Shown here: positions 11,108-24,317 of the stretch, piece after piece
How positions within the stretch are numbered: position 1 is the first letter of the stretch
Layout: every line of letters begins with the position of its first letter
Origin: Liolophura sinensis
Lineage: Eukaryota > Mollusca > Polyplacophora > Chitonida > Chitonidae
Length of the DNA: 47,745 nucleotides
Assembly: GCF_032854445.1 (NCBI RefSeq)
Contig: NW_027018277.1
Span: 1-47,745 of the forward strand
Direction of reading: 5' to 3'
The notes under the pieces: generated by a model
Database searches by the model: none
What the model was told of the DNA's origin: nothing
The model's input: only the letters and a program-made list of their open reading frames with translations
Made by a program: the position numbers and the translations under genes

Positions 11108-14100
11108 GGAATCCAGGGAAATTTGCAATTTTTTAAACAGCTGCCGATGCCTGGGCCAATTCCGCATCTTTTAGAACCTTATTGATGTGGTTCAGTGATC
11201 AGTTGTACTTTTTACAGCAGACTGTATCTAGTACATTGTGTTTTTTATGTACGAATGGTGTGGTTTTTCTACACGTAGATAAAGACATTGAGATTGTCTT
11301 GGACTTAGAAGTAAGACAATTGCTGGGTGAGTTAAATGGGCTTAGCCCAAAGATTTGACGTCTTCTGGGCTACAGAAGGGCACATAACTTACAGTCAAAA
11401 GTTGAATATAGTAATGACCAGTCGCGATTGTACATAGTAGATTGTATCCGGTTTCAAATTAACAAAAAGACCAGGCAAAAATGCAAAAGTGGAAAAACTG
11501 TTCCAGTGCTGCTGGTAAGAGGCTAATCCGACGTATTTTGTCACGAGAAATCGAATGGTGCAAACCGCGTTGCTCTCCGACCAATACTTTTGGCTGTAGC
11601 GACAATTGAATTATCATTGATGTCATAGTCACGTGCCCAGCAACGGCTCTTACTCCATGGAAACCAGGGAAATTTGCAATTTTTTAAACAGCTGCCGATG
11701 CCTGGGCCAATTCCGCATCTTTTAGAACCTTATTGATGTGGGTCAGTGATCAGTTGTACTTTTTACAGCAGACTGTATCTAGTACCTTGTGTTTTTTATG
11801 TACAAATGGTGTGCTTTTTCTACACGTAGATAAAGACATTGAAATTGTCTTGAACTTAGAAGTAAGACAATTGCTGGGTGAGTTTAATGGGTTTAGCCCA
11901 AAGATTTGACGTCTTCTGGGCTACCGAAGGGCACATAACATATAGTCAAAACTTGAATATAATAATGACCAGTCGCGATTGTACATAGTACAGTGTATCC
12001 GATTTCCATTAACAAAAAGACCAGGCAAAAATGCAAAAGTGGAAAAACTGTTCCAGTGCTACTGTTAAGAGGCTAATCCGACGTATTTTGTCACGAGAAA
12101 TTGAATGGTGCAAACCGCGCTGCTCTCCGACCAATACTTTTGGCTGTAGCCACAATTGAATGATCATTGATGTCATAGTCAAGTGCCCAGCAACGGCTCT
12201 TACTCCATGGAAACCAGGGAAATATGCAATTTTTTAACAGCTGCCGATGCCTGGCCCAATTCCGCATCTATTAGAACCTTATAGATGTGGTTCAGTGATC
12301 AGTTGTACTTTTTACAGCAGACTGTATCTAGTACATTGTGTTTTTTATGTACGAATGGTGTGGTTTTTCTACACGTAGATAAAGACATTGAGATTGTCTT
12401 GGACTTAAAAGTAAGACAATTGCTGGATGAGTTAAATGGGCTTAGCCCAAAGATTTGACGTCTTCTGGGCTACCGAAGGGCACATAACTTATAGTCAAAA
12501 GTTGAATATAGTAATGACCAGTCGCGATTGTACATAGTAGATTGTATCCGATTTCAAATTAACAAAAAGACCAGGCAAAAATGCAAAAGTGGAAAAACTG
12601 TTCCAGTGCTGCTGGTAAGAGGCTAATCCGACGTATTTTGTGACGAGAAATCGAATGGTGCAAACGGCGTTGCTCTCCGACCAATACTTTTGGCTGTAGC
12701 GACAATTGAATGACCATTGATGTCATAGTCACGTGCCCAGCAACGGCTCTTACTCCATGGAAACCAGGGAAATTTGCAATTTTTTAAACAGCTGCCGATG
12801 CCTGGGCCATTTCCGCATCTTTTAGAACCTTATTGATGTGCGTCAGTGATCAGTTGTACTTTTTACAGCAGACTGTATCTAGTACATTGTGTTTTTTATG
12901 TAAGAATGGTGTGGTTTTTCTACACGTAGATAAAGACATTGAGATTGTCTTGGACTTAAAAGTAAGACAATTGCTGGATGAGTTAAATGGGCTTAGCCCA
13001 AAGATTTGACGTCTTCTGGGCTACCGAAGGGCACATAACGTATAGTTAAAAGTTGAATATAGTAACGACCAGTCGCGATTGTGCATAGTACAGTGTATCC
13101 GATTTCAATTAACAAAAAGACTAGGCAGAAATGCAAAAGTGGAAAAACTGTTCCAGTGCTGCTGGTAAGAAGCTAATCCGACGTATTTTGTCACGGGAAA
13201 TCGAATGGTGCAAACCGCGTTGCTCTCCGACCAATACTTTTGGCTGTAGCGACAATTGAATGATCATTGATGTCATAGTCACGTGCCCAACAACGGCTCT
13301 TACTCCATGGAAACCAGGGAAATTTGCAATTTTTTAAACAGCTGCCGATGCCTGGCCCAATTCCGCATCTATTAGAACCTTATAGATGTGGTTCAGTGAT
13401 CAGTTGTACTTTTTACAGCAGACTGTATCTAGTACATTGTGTTTTTTATGTACGAATGGTGTGGTTTTTCTACACCTAGATAAAGACATTGAGATTGTCT
13501 TGGACTTAAAAGTAAGACAATTGCTGGATGAGTTAAATGGGCTTAGACCAAAGATTTGACGCCTTCTGGGCTACAGAAGGGCACATAACGTATAGTTAAA
13601 AGTTGAATATAGTAACGACCAGTCGCGATTGTGCATAGTACAGTGTATCCGATTTCAATTAACAAAAAGAACAAACAAAAATGCAAAAGTGGAAAAACTG
13701 TTCCAGTGCTGCTGGTAAGAGGCTAATCCGACGTATTTTGTGACGAGAAATTGAATGGTGGAAACCGCGTTGCTCTCCGACCAATACTTTTGGCTGTAGC
13801 GACAATTGAATGATCATTGATGTCATAGTCACGTGCCCAATAACAGCTCTTACTCCATGGAAACCAGGGAAATTTGCAATTTTTTAAACAGCTGCCGATG
13901 CCTGGCCCAATTCCGCATCTATTAGAACCTTATAGATGTGGTTCAGTGATCAGTTGTACTATTTACAGCAGACTGTATCTAGTACATTGTGTTTTTTATG
14001 TACGAACGGTGTGGTTTTTCTACACGTAGATAAAGACATTGAGATTGTCTTGGACTTAGAAGTAAGACATATCCTGAGTGAGTTAAATGGGCTTAGCCCA

Positions 14101-17100
14101 AAGATTTGACGTCTTCTGGGCTACCGAAGGGCACATAACATATAGTCAAAAGTTGAATATAATAATGACCAGTCGCGATTGTACATAGTACAGTGTATCC
14201 GATTTCAATTAACAAAAAGACCAGGCAAAAATGCAAAAGTGGAAAAACTGTTCCAGTGCTACTGGTAAGAGGCTAATCCGACGTATTTTGTCACGAGAAA
14301 TCGAATGGTGCAAACCGCGTTGCTCTCCGACCAATACTTTTGGCTGTAGCCACAATTGAATGATCATTGATGTCATAGTCACGTGCCCAGCAACGGCTCT
14401 TACTCCATTGAAACCAGGGAAATATGCAATTTTTTAACAGCTGCCGATGCCTGGCCCAATTCCGCATCTATTAGAACCTTATAGATGTGGTTCAGTGATC
14501 AGTTGTACTTTTTACAGCAGACTGTATCTAGTACATTGTGTTTTTTATGTACGAAAGGTGTGGTTTTTCTACACGTAGATAAAGACATTGAGATTGTCTT
14601 GGACTTAAAAGTAAGACAATTGCTGGGTGAGTTAAATGGGCTTAGCCCAAAGATTTGACGTCTTCTGGGCTACCGAAGGGCACATAACTTATAGTCAAAA
14701 GTTGAATATAGTAATGACCAGTCGCGATTGTACATAGTAGATTGTATCCGATTTTAAATTAACAAAAAGACCAGGCAAAAATGCAAAAGTGGAAAAACTG
14801 TTCCAGTGCTGCTGGTAAGAGGCTAATCCGACGTACTTTGTGACGAGAAATCGAATGGTGCAAACGGCGTTGCTCTCCGACCAATACTTTTGGCTGTAGC
14901 GACAATTGAATGATCATTGATGTCATAGTCACGTGCCCAGCAACGGCTCTTACTCCATGGAAACCAGGGAAATTTGCAATTTTTTAAACAGCTGCCGATG
15001 CCTGGGCCATTTCCGCATCTTTTAGAACCTTATTGATGTGCGTCAGTGATCAGTTGTACTTTTTACAGCAGACTGTATCTAGTACATTGTGTTTTTTATG
15101 TAAGAATGGTGTGGTTTTTCTACACGTAGATAAAGACATTGAGATTGTCTTGGACTTAAAAGTAAGACAATTGCTGGATGAGTTAAATGGGCTTAGCCCA
15201 AAGATTTGACGTCTTCTGGGCTACCGAAGGGCACATAACGTATAGTTAAAAGTTGAATATAGTAACGACCAGTCGCGATTGTGCATAGTACAGTGTATCC
15301 GATTTCAATTAACAAAAAGTCCAAACAAAAATGCAAAAGTGGAAAAACTGTTCCAGTGCTGCTGGTAAGAGGCTAATCCGACGTATTTTGTGACGAGAAA
15401 TCGAATGGTGCAAACCGCGTTGCTCTCCGACCAATACTTTTGGCTGTAGCGACAATTGAATGATCATTGATGTCATAGTCACGTGCCCAACAACGGCTCT
15501 TACTCCATGGAAACCAGGGAAATTTGCAATTTTTTAAACAGCTGCCGATGCCTGGCCCAATTCCGCATCTATTAGAACCTTATAGATGTGGTTCAGTGAT
15601 CAGTTGTACTTTTTACAGCAGACTGTATCTAGTACATTGTGTTTTTTATGTACGAACGGTGTGGTTTTTCTACACGTAGATAAAGACATTGAGATTGTCT
15701 TGGACTTAGAATTAAGACATATGCTGAGTGAGTTAAATGGGCTTAGCCCAAAGATTTGACGTCTTCTGGGCTACCGAAGGGCACAAAACTTATAGTTAAA
15801 AGTTGAATATAGTAACGACCAGTCGCGATTGTGCATAGTACAGTGTATCCGATTTCAATTAACCAAAAGACCAGGCAAAAATGCAAAAGTGGAAAAACTG
15901 TTCCAGTGCTGCTGGTAAGAGGCTAATCCGACGTATTTTGTGACGAGAAATCGAATGGTGCAAACCGCGTTGCTCTCCGACCAATACTTTTGGCTGTAGC
16001 GACAATTGAATGATCATTGATGTCATAGTCACGTGCCCAGCAACGGCTCTTACTCCATGGAAACCAGGGAAATTTGCAATTTTTTAAACAGCTGCCGATG
16101 CCTGGGCCATTTCCGCATCTTTTAGAACCTTATTGATGTGCGTCAGTGATCAGTTGTACTTTTTACAGCAGACTGTATCTAGTACATTTTGTTTTTTATG
16201 TACGAATGGTGTGGTTTTTCTACACGTAGATAAAGACATTGAGATTGTCTTGGACTTAAAAGTAAGACAATTGCTGGATGAGTTAAATGGGCTTAGCCCA
16301 AAGATTTGACGTCTTCTGGGCTACCGAAGGGCACATAACGTATAGTTAAAAGTTGAATATAGTAACGACCAGTCGCGATTGTGCATAGTACAGTGTATCC
16401 GATTTCAATTAACAAAAAGAACAAACAAAAATGCAAAAGTGGAAAAACTGTTCCAGTGCTGCTGGTAAGAGGCTAATCCGACGTATTTTGTGACGAGAAA
16501 TCGAATGGTGCAAACCGCGTTGCTCTCCGACCAATACTTTTGGCTGTAGCGACAATTGAATGATCATTGATGTCATAGTCACGTGCCCAACAACAGCTCT
16601 TACTCCATGGAAACCAGGGAAATTTGCAATTTTTTAAACAGCTGCCGATGCCTGGCCCAATTCCGCATCTATTAGAACCTTATAGATGTGGTTCAGTGAT
16701 CAGTTGTACTTTTTACAGCAGACTGTATCTGGTACATTGTGTTTTTTATGTACGAATGGTGTGGTTTTTCTACACGTAGATAAAGACATTGAGATTGTCT
16801 TGGACTTAAAAGTAAGACAGTTGCTGGATGAGTTAAATGGGCTTAGCCCAAAGATTTGACGTCTTCTGGGCTACCGAAGGGCACATAACGTATAGTTAAA
16901 AGTTGAATATAGTAACGACCAGTCGCGATTGTGCATAGTACAGTGTATCCGATTTCAATTAACAAAAAGACCAGGCAAAAATGCAAAAGTGGAAAAACTG
17001 TTCCAGTGCTGCTGGTAAGAGGCTAATCCGACGTATTTTGTGACGAGAAATCGAATGGTGCAAACCGCGTTGCTCTCCGACCAATATTTTTGGCTGTAGC

Positions 17101-17158
17101 GACAATTGAATGATCATTGATGTCATAGTCACGTGCCCAGCAACGGCTCTTACTCCAT
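11108..17158 (+). repeat. Satellite monomers 21-31, mosaic region with a local four-monomer shift
   Basis: Landmarks at 11108, 11659, 12209, 12759, 13309, 13859, 14409, 14959, 15509, 16059 and 16609, spacing 550 or 551 throughout. Monomer 21 repeats 12 and 19 (CATGGAATCC). The tail of 22 plus 23-24 match the tail of 26 plus 27-28 at a shift of 2,200 bp: 23 and 27 are both preceded by GCCACAATTG, both have AATATGC and both are followed by AAACGGCG. The tail of 25 plus 26 resembles the tail of 30 plus 31 (GAACAAACAAAAATG, then AACAGCTC). Monomer 27 has lost CCATGG (CCATTG near 14405). Monomers 26 and 29 share GTACGAACGG. Confidence 0.87.
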
Positions 17159-18809
17159 GGAAACCAGGGAAATATGCAATTTTTTAACAGCTGCCGATGC
17201 CTGGCCCAATTCCGCATCTATTAGAACCTTTATACATGTGGTTCAGTGATCAGTTGTACTTTTTACAGCAGACTGTATCTAGTACTTTGTGTTTTTTATG
17301 TACGAATGGTGTGGATTTTCTACACGTAGATAAAGACATTGAGATTGTCTTGGACTTAAAAGTAAGACAATTGCAGGGTGAGTTAAATGGGCTTAGCCCA
17401 AAGATTTGACGTCTTCTGGGCTACAGAAGGGCACATAACTTATAGTTAAAAGTTGAATATAGTAATGACCAGTCGCGATTGTACATAGTAGATTGTATCC
17501 GATTTCAAATTAACAAAAAGACCAGGCAAAAATGCAAAAGTGGAAAAACTGTTCCAGTGCTGCTTGTAAGAGGCTAATCCGACGTATTTTGTCACGAGAA
17601 ATCGAATGGTGCAAACCGCGTTGCTCTCCGACCTATACTTTTGGCTGTAGCGACAATTGAATGATCATTGATGTCATAGTCACGTGCCCAGCAACGGCTC
17701 TTACTCCATGGAAACCAGGGAAATTTGCAATTTTTTAAACAGCTGCCGATGCCTGGGCCAATTCCGCATCTTTTAGAACCTTATTGATGTGGTTCAGTGA
17801 TCAGTTGTACTTTTTACAGCAGACTGTATCTAGTACATTGTGTTTTTTATGTACAAATGGTGTGGTTTTTCTACACGTAGATAAAGACATTGAGATTGTC
17901 TTGGACTTAGAAGTAAGACAATTGCTGGGTGAGTTAAATGGGCTTAGCCCAAAGATTTGACGTCTTCTGGGCTACAGAAGGGCACATAACTTACAGTCAA
18001 AAGTTGAATATAGTAATGACCAGTCGCGATTGTACATAGTAGATTGTATCCGATTTCAAATTAACAAAAAGACCAGGCAAAAATGCAAAAGTGGAAAAAC
18101 TGTTCCAGTGCTGATGGTAAGAGGCTAATCCGACGTATTTTGTCACGAGAAATCGAATGGTGCAAACCGCGTTGCTCTCCGACCAATACTTTTGGCTGTA
18201 GCGACAATTGAATGATCATTGATGTCATAGTCACGTGCCCAGCAACGGCTCTTACTCCATGGAAACCAGGGAAATTTGCAATTTTTTAAACAGCTGCCGA
18301 TGCCTGGGCCATTTCCGCATCTTTTAGAACCTTATTGATGTGCGTCAGTGATCAGTTGTACTTTTACAGCAGACTGTATCTAGTACATTGTGTTTTTTAT
18401 GTACGAATGGTGTGGTTTTTCTACACGTAGATAAAGACATTGAGATTGTCTTGGACTTAAAAGTAAGACAATTGCTGGATGAGTTAAATGGGCTTAGCCC
18501 AAAGATTTGACGTCTTCTGGGCTACAGAAGGGCACATAACGTATAGTTAAAAGTTGAATATAGTAACGACCAGTCGCGATTGTGCATAGTACAGTGTATC
18601 CGATTTCAATTAACAAAAAGACCAGGCAGAAATGCAAAAGTGGAAAAACTGTTCCAGTGCTGCTGGTAAGAGGCTAATCCGACGTATTTTGTCATGGGAA
18701 ATCGAATGGTGCAAACCGCGTTGCTCTCCGACCAATACTTTTGGCTGTAGCGACAATTGAATGATCATTGATGTCATAGTCACGTGCCCAGCAACGGCTC
18801 TTACTCCAT
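17159..18809 (+). repeat. Satellite monomers 32-34, first copy of a three-monomer module
   Basis: Landmarks at 17159, 17710 and 18261. Monomer 32 is preceded by CCAATATTTTTGG and has CCTTTATACATGTGG, GTACTTTGTG and CAATTGCAGGGTGAG. Monomer 33 has GTGCTGATGGTAAG in its tail. Monomer 34 has a four-T version of the GTACTTTTACAG tract. All of these rare marks recur in order in monomers 39-41 (21009, 21566, 22119), seven monomers downstream. Confidence 0.88.
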
Positions 18810-21008
18810 GGAAACCAGGGAAATATGCAATTTTTTAACAGCTGCCGATGCCTGGCCCAATTCCGCATCTATTAGAACCTTATAAATGTGGTTCAGTGAT
18901 CAGTTGTACTTTTTACAGCAGACTGTATCTAGTACATTGTGTTTTTTATGTACGAATGGTGTGGTTTTTCTACACGTAGATAAAGACATTGAGATTGTCT
19001 TGGACTTAAAAGTAAGACAATTGCTGGATGAGTTAAATGGGCTTAGCCCAAAGATTTGACGTCTTCTGGGCTACCGAAGGGCACATAACTTATAGTCAAA
19101 AGTTGAATATAGTAATGACCAGTCGCGATTGTACATAGTACAGTGTATCCGATTTCAATTAACAAAAAGACCAGGCAGAAATGCAAAAGTGGAAAAACTG
19201 TTCCAGTGATCCTGGTAAGAGGCTAATCGGACGTATTTTGTCACGGGAAATCGAATGGTGCAAACCGCGTTGCTCTCCGACCAATACTTTTGGCTGTAGC
19301 GACAATTGAATGATCATTGATGTCATAGTCACGTGCCCAGCAACGGCTCTTACTCCATGGAAACCAGGGAAATTTGCAATTTTTTAAACAGCTGCCGATG
19401 CCTGGGCCATTTCCGCATCTTTTAGAACCTTATTGATGTGCGTCAGTGATCAGTTGTACTTTTTACAGCAGACTGTATCTAGTACATTGTGTTTTTTATG
19501 TACGAATGGTGTGGTTTTTCTACACGTAGATAAAGACATTGAGATTGTCTTGGACTTAAAAGTAAGACAATTGCTGGGTGAGTTAAATGGGCTTAGCCCA
19601 AAGATTTGACGTCTTCTGGGCTACCGAAGGGCACATAACGTATAGTTAAAAGTTGAATATAGTAACGACCAGTCGCGATTGTGCATAGTACAGTGTATCC
19701 GATTTCAATTAACAAAAAGACTAGGCAGAAATGCAAAAGTGGAAAAACTGTTCCAGTGCTGCTGGTAAGAAGCTAATCCGACGTATTTTGTCACGGGAAA
19801 TCGAATGGTGCAAACCGCGTTGCTCTCCGACCAATACTTTTGGCTGTAGCGACAATTGAATGATCATTGATGTCATAGTCACGTGCCCAGCAACGGCTCT
19901 TACTCCATGGAAACCAGGGAAATATGCAATTTTTTAACAGCTGCCGATGCCTGGCCCAATTCCGCATCTATTAGAACCTTATAAATGTGGTTCAGTGATC
20001 AGTTGTACTTTTTACAGCAGACTGTATCTAGTACATTGTGTTTTTTATGTACGAATGGTGTGGTTTTTCTACACGTAGATAAAGACATTGAGATTGTCTT
20101 GGACTTAAAAGTAAGACAATTGCTGGATGAGTTAAATGGGCTTAGCCCAAAGATTTGACGTCTTCTGGGCTACCGAAGGGCACATAACGTATAGTTAAAA
20201 GTTGAATATAGTAACGACCAGTCGCGATTGTGCATAGTACAGTGTATCCGATTTCAATTAACAAAAAGACTAGGCAGAAATGCAAAAGTGGAAAAACTGT
20301 TCCAGTGCTGCTGGTAAGAGGCTAATCGGACGTATTTTGTCACGGGAAATCGAATGGTGCAAACCGCGTTGCTCTCCGACCAATACTTTTGGCTGTAGCG
20401 ACAATTGAATGATCATTGATGTCATAGTCACGTGCCCAGCAACGGCTCTTACTCCATGGAAACCAGGGAAATTTGCAATTTTTTAAACAGCTGCCGATGC
20501 CTGGGCCATTTCCGCATCTTTTAGAACCTTATTAATGTGCGTCAGTGATCAGTTGTACTTTTTACAGCAGACTGTATCTAGTACATTGTGTTTTTTATGT
20601 ACGAATGGTGTGGTTTTTCTACACGTAGATAAAGACATTGAGATTGTCTTGGACTTAAAAGTAAGACAATTGCTGGATGAGTTAAATGGGCTTAGCCCAA
20701 AGATTTGACGTCTTCTGGGCTACCGAAGGGCACATAACGTATAGTTAAAAGTTGAATATAGTAACGACCAGTCGCGATTGTGCATAAGTACAGTGTATCC
20801 GATTTCAATTAACAAAAAGACCAGGCAAAAATGCAAAAGTGGAAAAACTGTTCCAGTGCTGCTGGTAAGAGGCTAATCCGACGTATTTTGTGACGAGAAA
20901 TCGAATGGTGCAAACCGCGTTGCTCTCCGACCAATATTTTTGGCTGTAGCCACAATTGAATGATCATTGATGTCATAGTCACGTGCCCAGCAACGGCTCT
21001 TACTCCAT
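18810..21008 (+). repeat. Satellite monomers 35-38, dimeric alternation
   Basis: Landmarks at 18810, 19359, 19909 and 20458. The order is short-T form (AATATGC, then TTTTTTAACAG; ATAAATGTGG) alternating with long-T form (GGGCCATTTCC, GTGCGTCAG), so 35-36 resemble 37-38. The tails of 34-37 share an uncommon GGCAGAAATGC with CATGGG or CACGGG in place of CACGAG, and the tails of 35 and 37 share GCTAATCGG. These variants mark a locally amplified dimer. Confidence 0.86.
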
Positions 21009-23865
21009 GGAAACCAGGGAAATATGCAATTTTTTTAACAGCTGCCGATGCCTGGCCCAATTCCTCATCTATTAGAACCTTTATACATGTGGTTCAGTGA
21101 TCAGTTGTACTTTTTACAGCAGACTGTATCTAGTACTTTGTGTTTTTTATGTACGAATGGTGTGGTTTTTTCTACACGTAGATAAAGACATTGAGATTGT
21201 CTTGGACTTAAAAGAAAGACAATTGCAGGGTGAGTTTAAATGGGCTTAGCCCAAAGATTTGACGTCTTCTGGGCTACAGAAGGGCACATAACTTATAGTT
21301 AAAAGTTGAATATAGTAATGACCAGTCGCGATTGTACATAGTAGATTGTATCCGATTTCAAATTAACAAAAAGACCAGGCAAAAATGCAAAAGTGGAAAA
21401 ACTGTTCCAGTGCTGCTGGTAAGAGGCTAATCCGACGTATTTTGTCCACGAGAAATCGAATGGTGCAAACCGCGTTGCTCTCCGACCAATACTTTTGGCT
21501 GTGTAGCGACAATTGAATGATCATTGATGTCATAGTCACGTGCCCAGCAACGGCTCTTACTCCATGGAAACCAGGGAAATTTGCAATTTTTTAAACAGCT
21601 GCCGATGCCTGGGCCAATTCCGCATCTTTTAGAACCTTATTGATGTGGTTCAGTGATCAGTTGTACTTTTTACAGCAGACTGTATCTAGTACATTGTGTT
21701 TTTTATGTACAAATGGTGTGGTTTTTCTACACGTAGATAAAGACATTGAGATTGTCTTGGACTTAGAAGTAAGACAATTGCTGGGTGAGTTAAATGGCTT
21801 AGCCCAAAGATTTGACGTCTTCTGGGCTACAGAAGGGCACATAACTTACAGTCAAAAGTTGAAATATAGTAATGACCAGTCGCGATTGTACATAGTAGAT
21901 TGTATCCGATTTCAAATTAACAAAAAGACCAGGCAAAAATGCAAAAGTGGAAAAACTGTTCCAGTGCTGATGGTAAGAGGCTAATCCGACGTATTTTGTC
22001 ACGAGAAATCGAATGGTGCAAACCCGCGTTGCTCTCCGACCAATACTTTTGGCTGTAGCGACAATTGAATGATCATTGATGTCATAGTCACGTGCCCAGC
22101 AACGGCTCTTACTCCCATGGAAACCAGGGAAATTTGCAATTTTTTAAACAGCTGCCGATGCCTGGGCCATTTCCGCATCTTTTAGAACCTTATTGATGTG
22201 CGTCAGTGATCAGTTGTACTTTTACAGCAGACTGTATCTAGTACATTGTGTTTTTTATGTACGAATGGTGTGGTTTTTCTACACGTAGATAAAGACATTG
22301 AGATTGTCTTGAACTTAAAAGTAAGACAATTGCTGGATGAGTTAAATGGGCTTAGCCCAAAGATTTGACGTCTTCTGGGCTACCGAAGGGCACATAACGT
22401 ATAGTTAAAAGTTGAATATAGTAACGACCAGTCGCGATTGTGCATAGTACAGTGTATCCGATTTCAATTAACAAAAAGACCAGGCAAAAATGCAAAAGTG
22501 GAAAAACTGTTCCAGTGCTGCTGGTAAGAGGCTAATCCGACGTATTTTGTCACGAGAAATCGAATGGTGCAAACCGCGTTGCTCTCCGACCAATACTTTT
22601 GGCTGTAGCGACAATTGAATGATCATTGATGTCATAGTCACGTGCCCAGCAACGCTCTTACTCCATGGAAACCAGGGAAATATGCAATTTTTTTAACAGC
22701 TGCCGATGCCTGGCCCAATTCCGCATCTATTAGAACCTTATAAATGTGGTTCAGTGATCAGTTGTACTTTTTACAGCAGACTGTATCTAGTACATTGTGT
22801 TTTTTATGTTCGAATGGTGTGGTTTTTCTACACGTAGATAAAGACATTGAGATTGTCTTGGACTTAAAAGTAAGACAATTGCTGGGTGAGTTAAATGGGC
22901 TTAGCCCAAAGATTTGACGTCTTCTGGGCTACAGAAGGGCACATAACTTATAGTCAAAAGTTGAATATAGTAATGACCAGTCGCGATTGTACATAGTAGA
23001 TTGTATCCGATTTCAAATTAACAAAAACACCAGGCAAAAATGCAAAAGTAGAAAAAACTGTTCCAGTGCTGCTGGTAAGAGGCTAATCCGACGTATTTTA
23101 TCACGAGAAATCGAATGGTGCAAACCGCGTTGCTCTCCGACCAATACTTTTGGCTGTAGCGACAATTGAATGATCATTGATGTCATAGTCACGTGCCCAG
23201 CAACGGCTCTTACTCCATGGAAACCAGGGAAATTGCAATTTTTTAAACAGCTGCCGATGCCTGGCCCAATTCCGCATCTATTAGAACCTTATAGATGTGG
23301 TTCAGTGATCAGTTGTACTTTTTACAGCAGACTGTATCTAGTACATTGTGTTTTTTATGTACGAATGGTGTGGTTTTTCTACACGTAGATAAAGACATTG
23401 AGATTGTCTTGGACTTAAAAGTAAGACAATTGCTGGGTGAGTTAAATGGGCTTAGCCCAAAGATTTGACGTCTTCTGGGCTACCGAAGGGCACATAACGT
23501 ATAGTTAAAAGTTGAATATAGTAACGACCAGTCGCGATTGTGCATAGTACAGTGTATCCGATTTCAATTAAACAAAAAGACTAGGCAGAAATGCAAAAGT
23601 GGAAAAACTGTTCCAGTGCTGCTGTAAGAGGCTAATCGGAACGTATTTTGTCACGGGAAATCGAATGGTGGCAAACCGCGTGGCTCTCCGACCAATACTT
23701 TTGGCTGTAGCGACAATTGAATGATCATTGATGTCATAGTCACGTGCCAGCAACGGCTCTTACTCCATGGAAACCAGGGAAATTTGCAATTTTTTAAACA
23801 GCTGCCGATGCCTGGCCCAATTCCGCATCTATTAGAACCTTATAGATGTGGTTCAGTGATCTTGT
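20780..23865 (+). repeat. Satellite monomers 39-44, indel-rich patch
   Basis: Landmarks at 21009, 21566, 22119, 22667, 23219 and 23769. Monomer lengths here are 557, 553, 548, 552, 550 and 549. Within about 3.1 kb I count roughly 19 single- or two-base indels against neighbouring copies, many in homopolymers: extra A near 20786, extra T near 21176, extra A near 21239, extra C near 21446, extra GT near 21503, missing G near 21796, extra A near 21864, extra C near 22024 and 22115, missing G near 22655, extra T near 22690, missing T near 23233, extra A near 23572, missing G near 23624, missing C near 23748, missing AG near 23861. Monomers 39-41 otherwise match 32-34. The patch ends where the long 17-kb-spaced duplicate begins. 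Confidence 0.85.
21643..21984 (+). other. Open frame of 113 codons in monomer 40, probably not a gene
   Basis: An ATG-started frame stays open because monomer 40 lacks one G near 21796 and has one extra A near 21864. In almost every other monomer the frame ends at the TGA of ATTTGACG, as NGLSPKI-stop. The product has no signal peptide and no domain I recognise. It reads DKDIEIVLDL, then RFDVFWATEGHITYSQ, then a lysine-rich end, so its composition is protein-like. The two indels lie inside a patch full of other indels, so they may be sequence errors. Changes between monomers in this frame alter amino acids freely. It could be a relic of an old coding fragment or chance. Confidence 0.12.
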
Positions 23866-24317
23866 ACTTTTTACAGCAGACTGTATCTAGTACCTTGTGT
23901 TTTTTATGTACAAATGGTGTGGTTTTTCTACACGTAGATAAAGACATTGAGATTGTCTTGGACTTAAAAGTAAGACAATTGCTGGATGAGTTAAATGGGC
24001 TTAGCCCAAAGATTTGACGTCTTCTGGGCTACAGAAGGGCACATAACTTACAGTCAAAAGTTGAATATAGTAATGACCAGTCGCGATTGTACATAGTAGA
24101 TTGTATCCGATTTCAAATTAACAAAAAGACCAAACAAAAATGCAAAAGTGGAAAAACTGTTCCAGTGCTGCTAGAAAGAGGCTAATCCGACGTATTTTGT
24201 CACGAAAAATCGAATGGTGCAAACTGCGTTGCTCTCCCACTAATACTTTTGGCTGTAGCGACAATTGAATGATCATTGATGTCATAGTCACGTGCCCGGC
24301 AACGGCTCTTACTCCAT

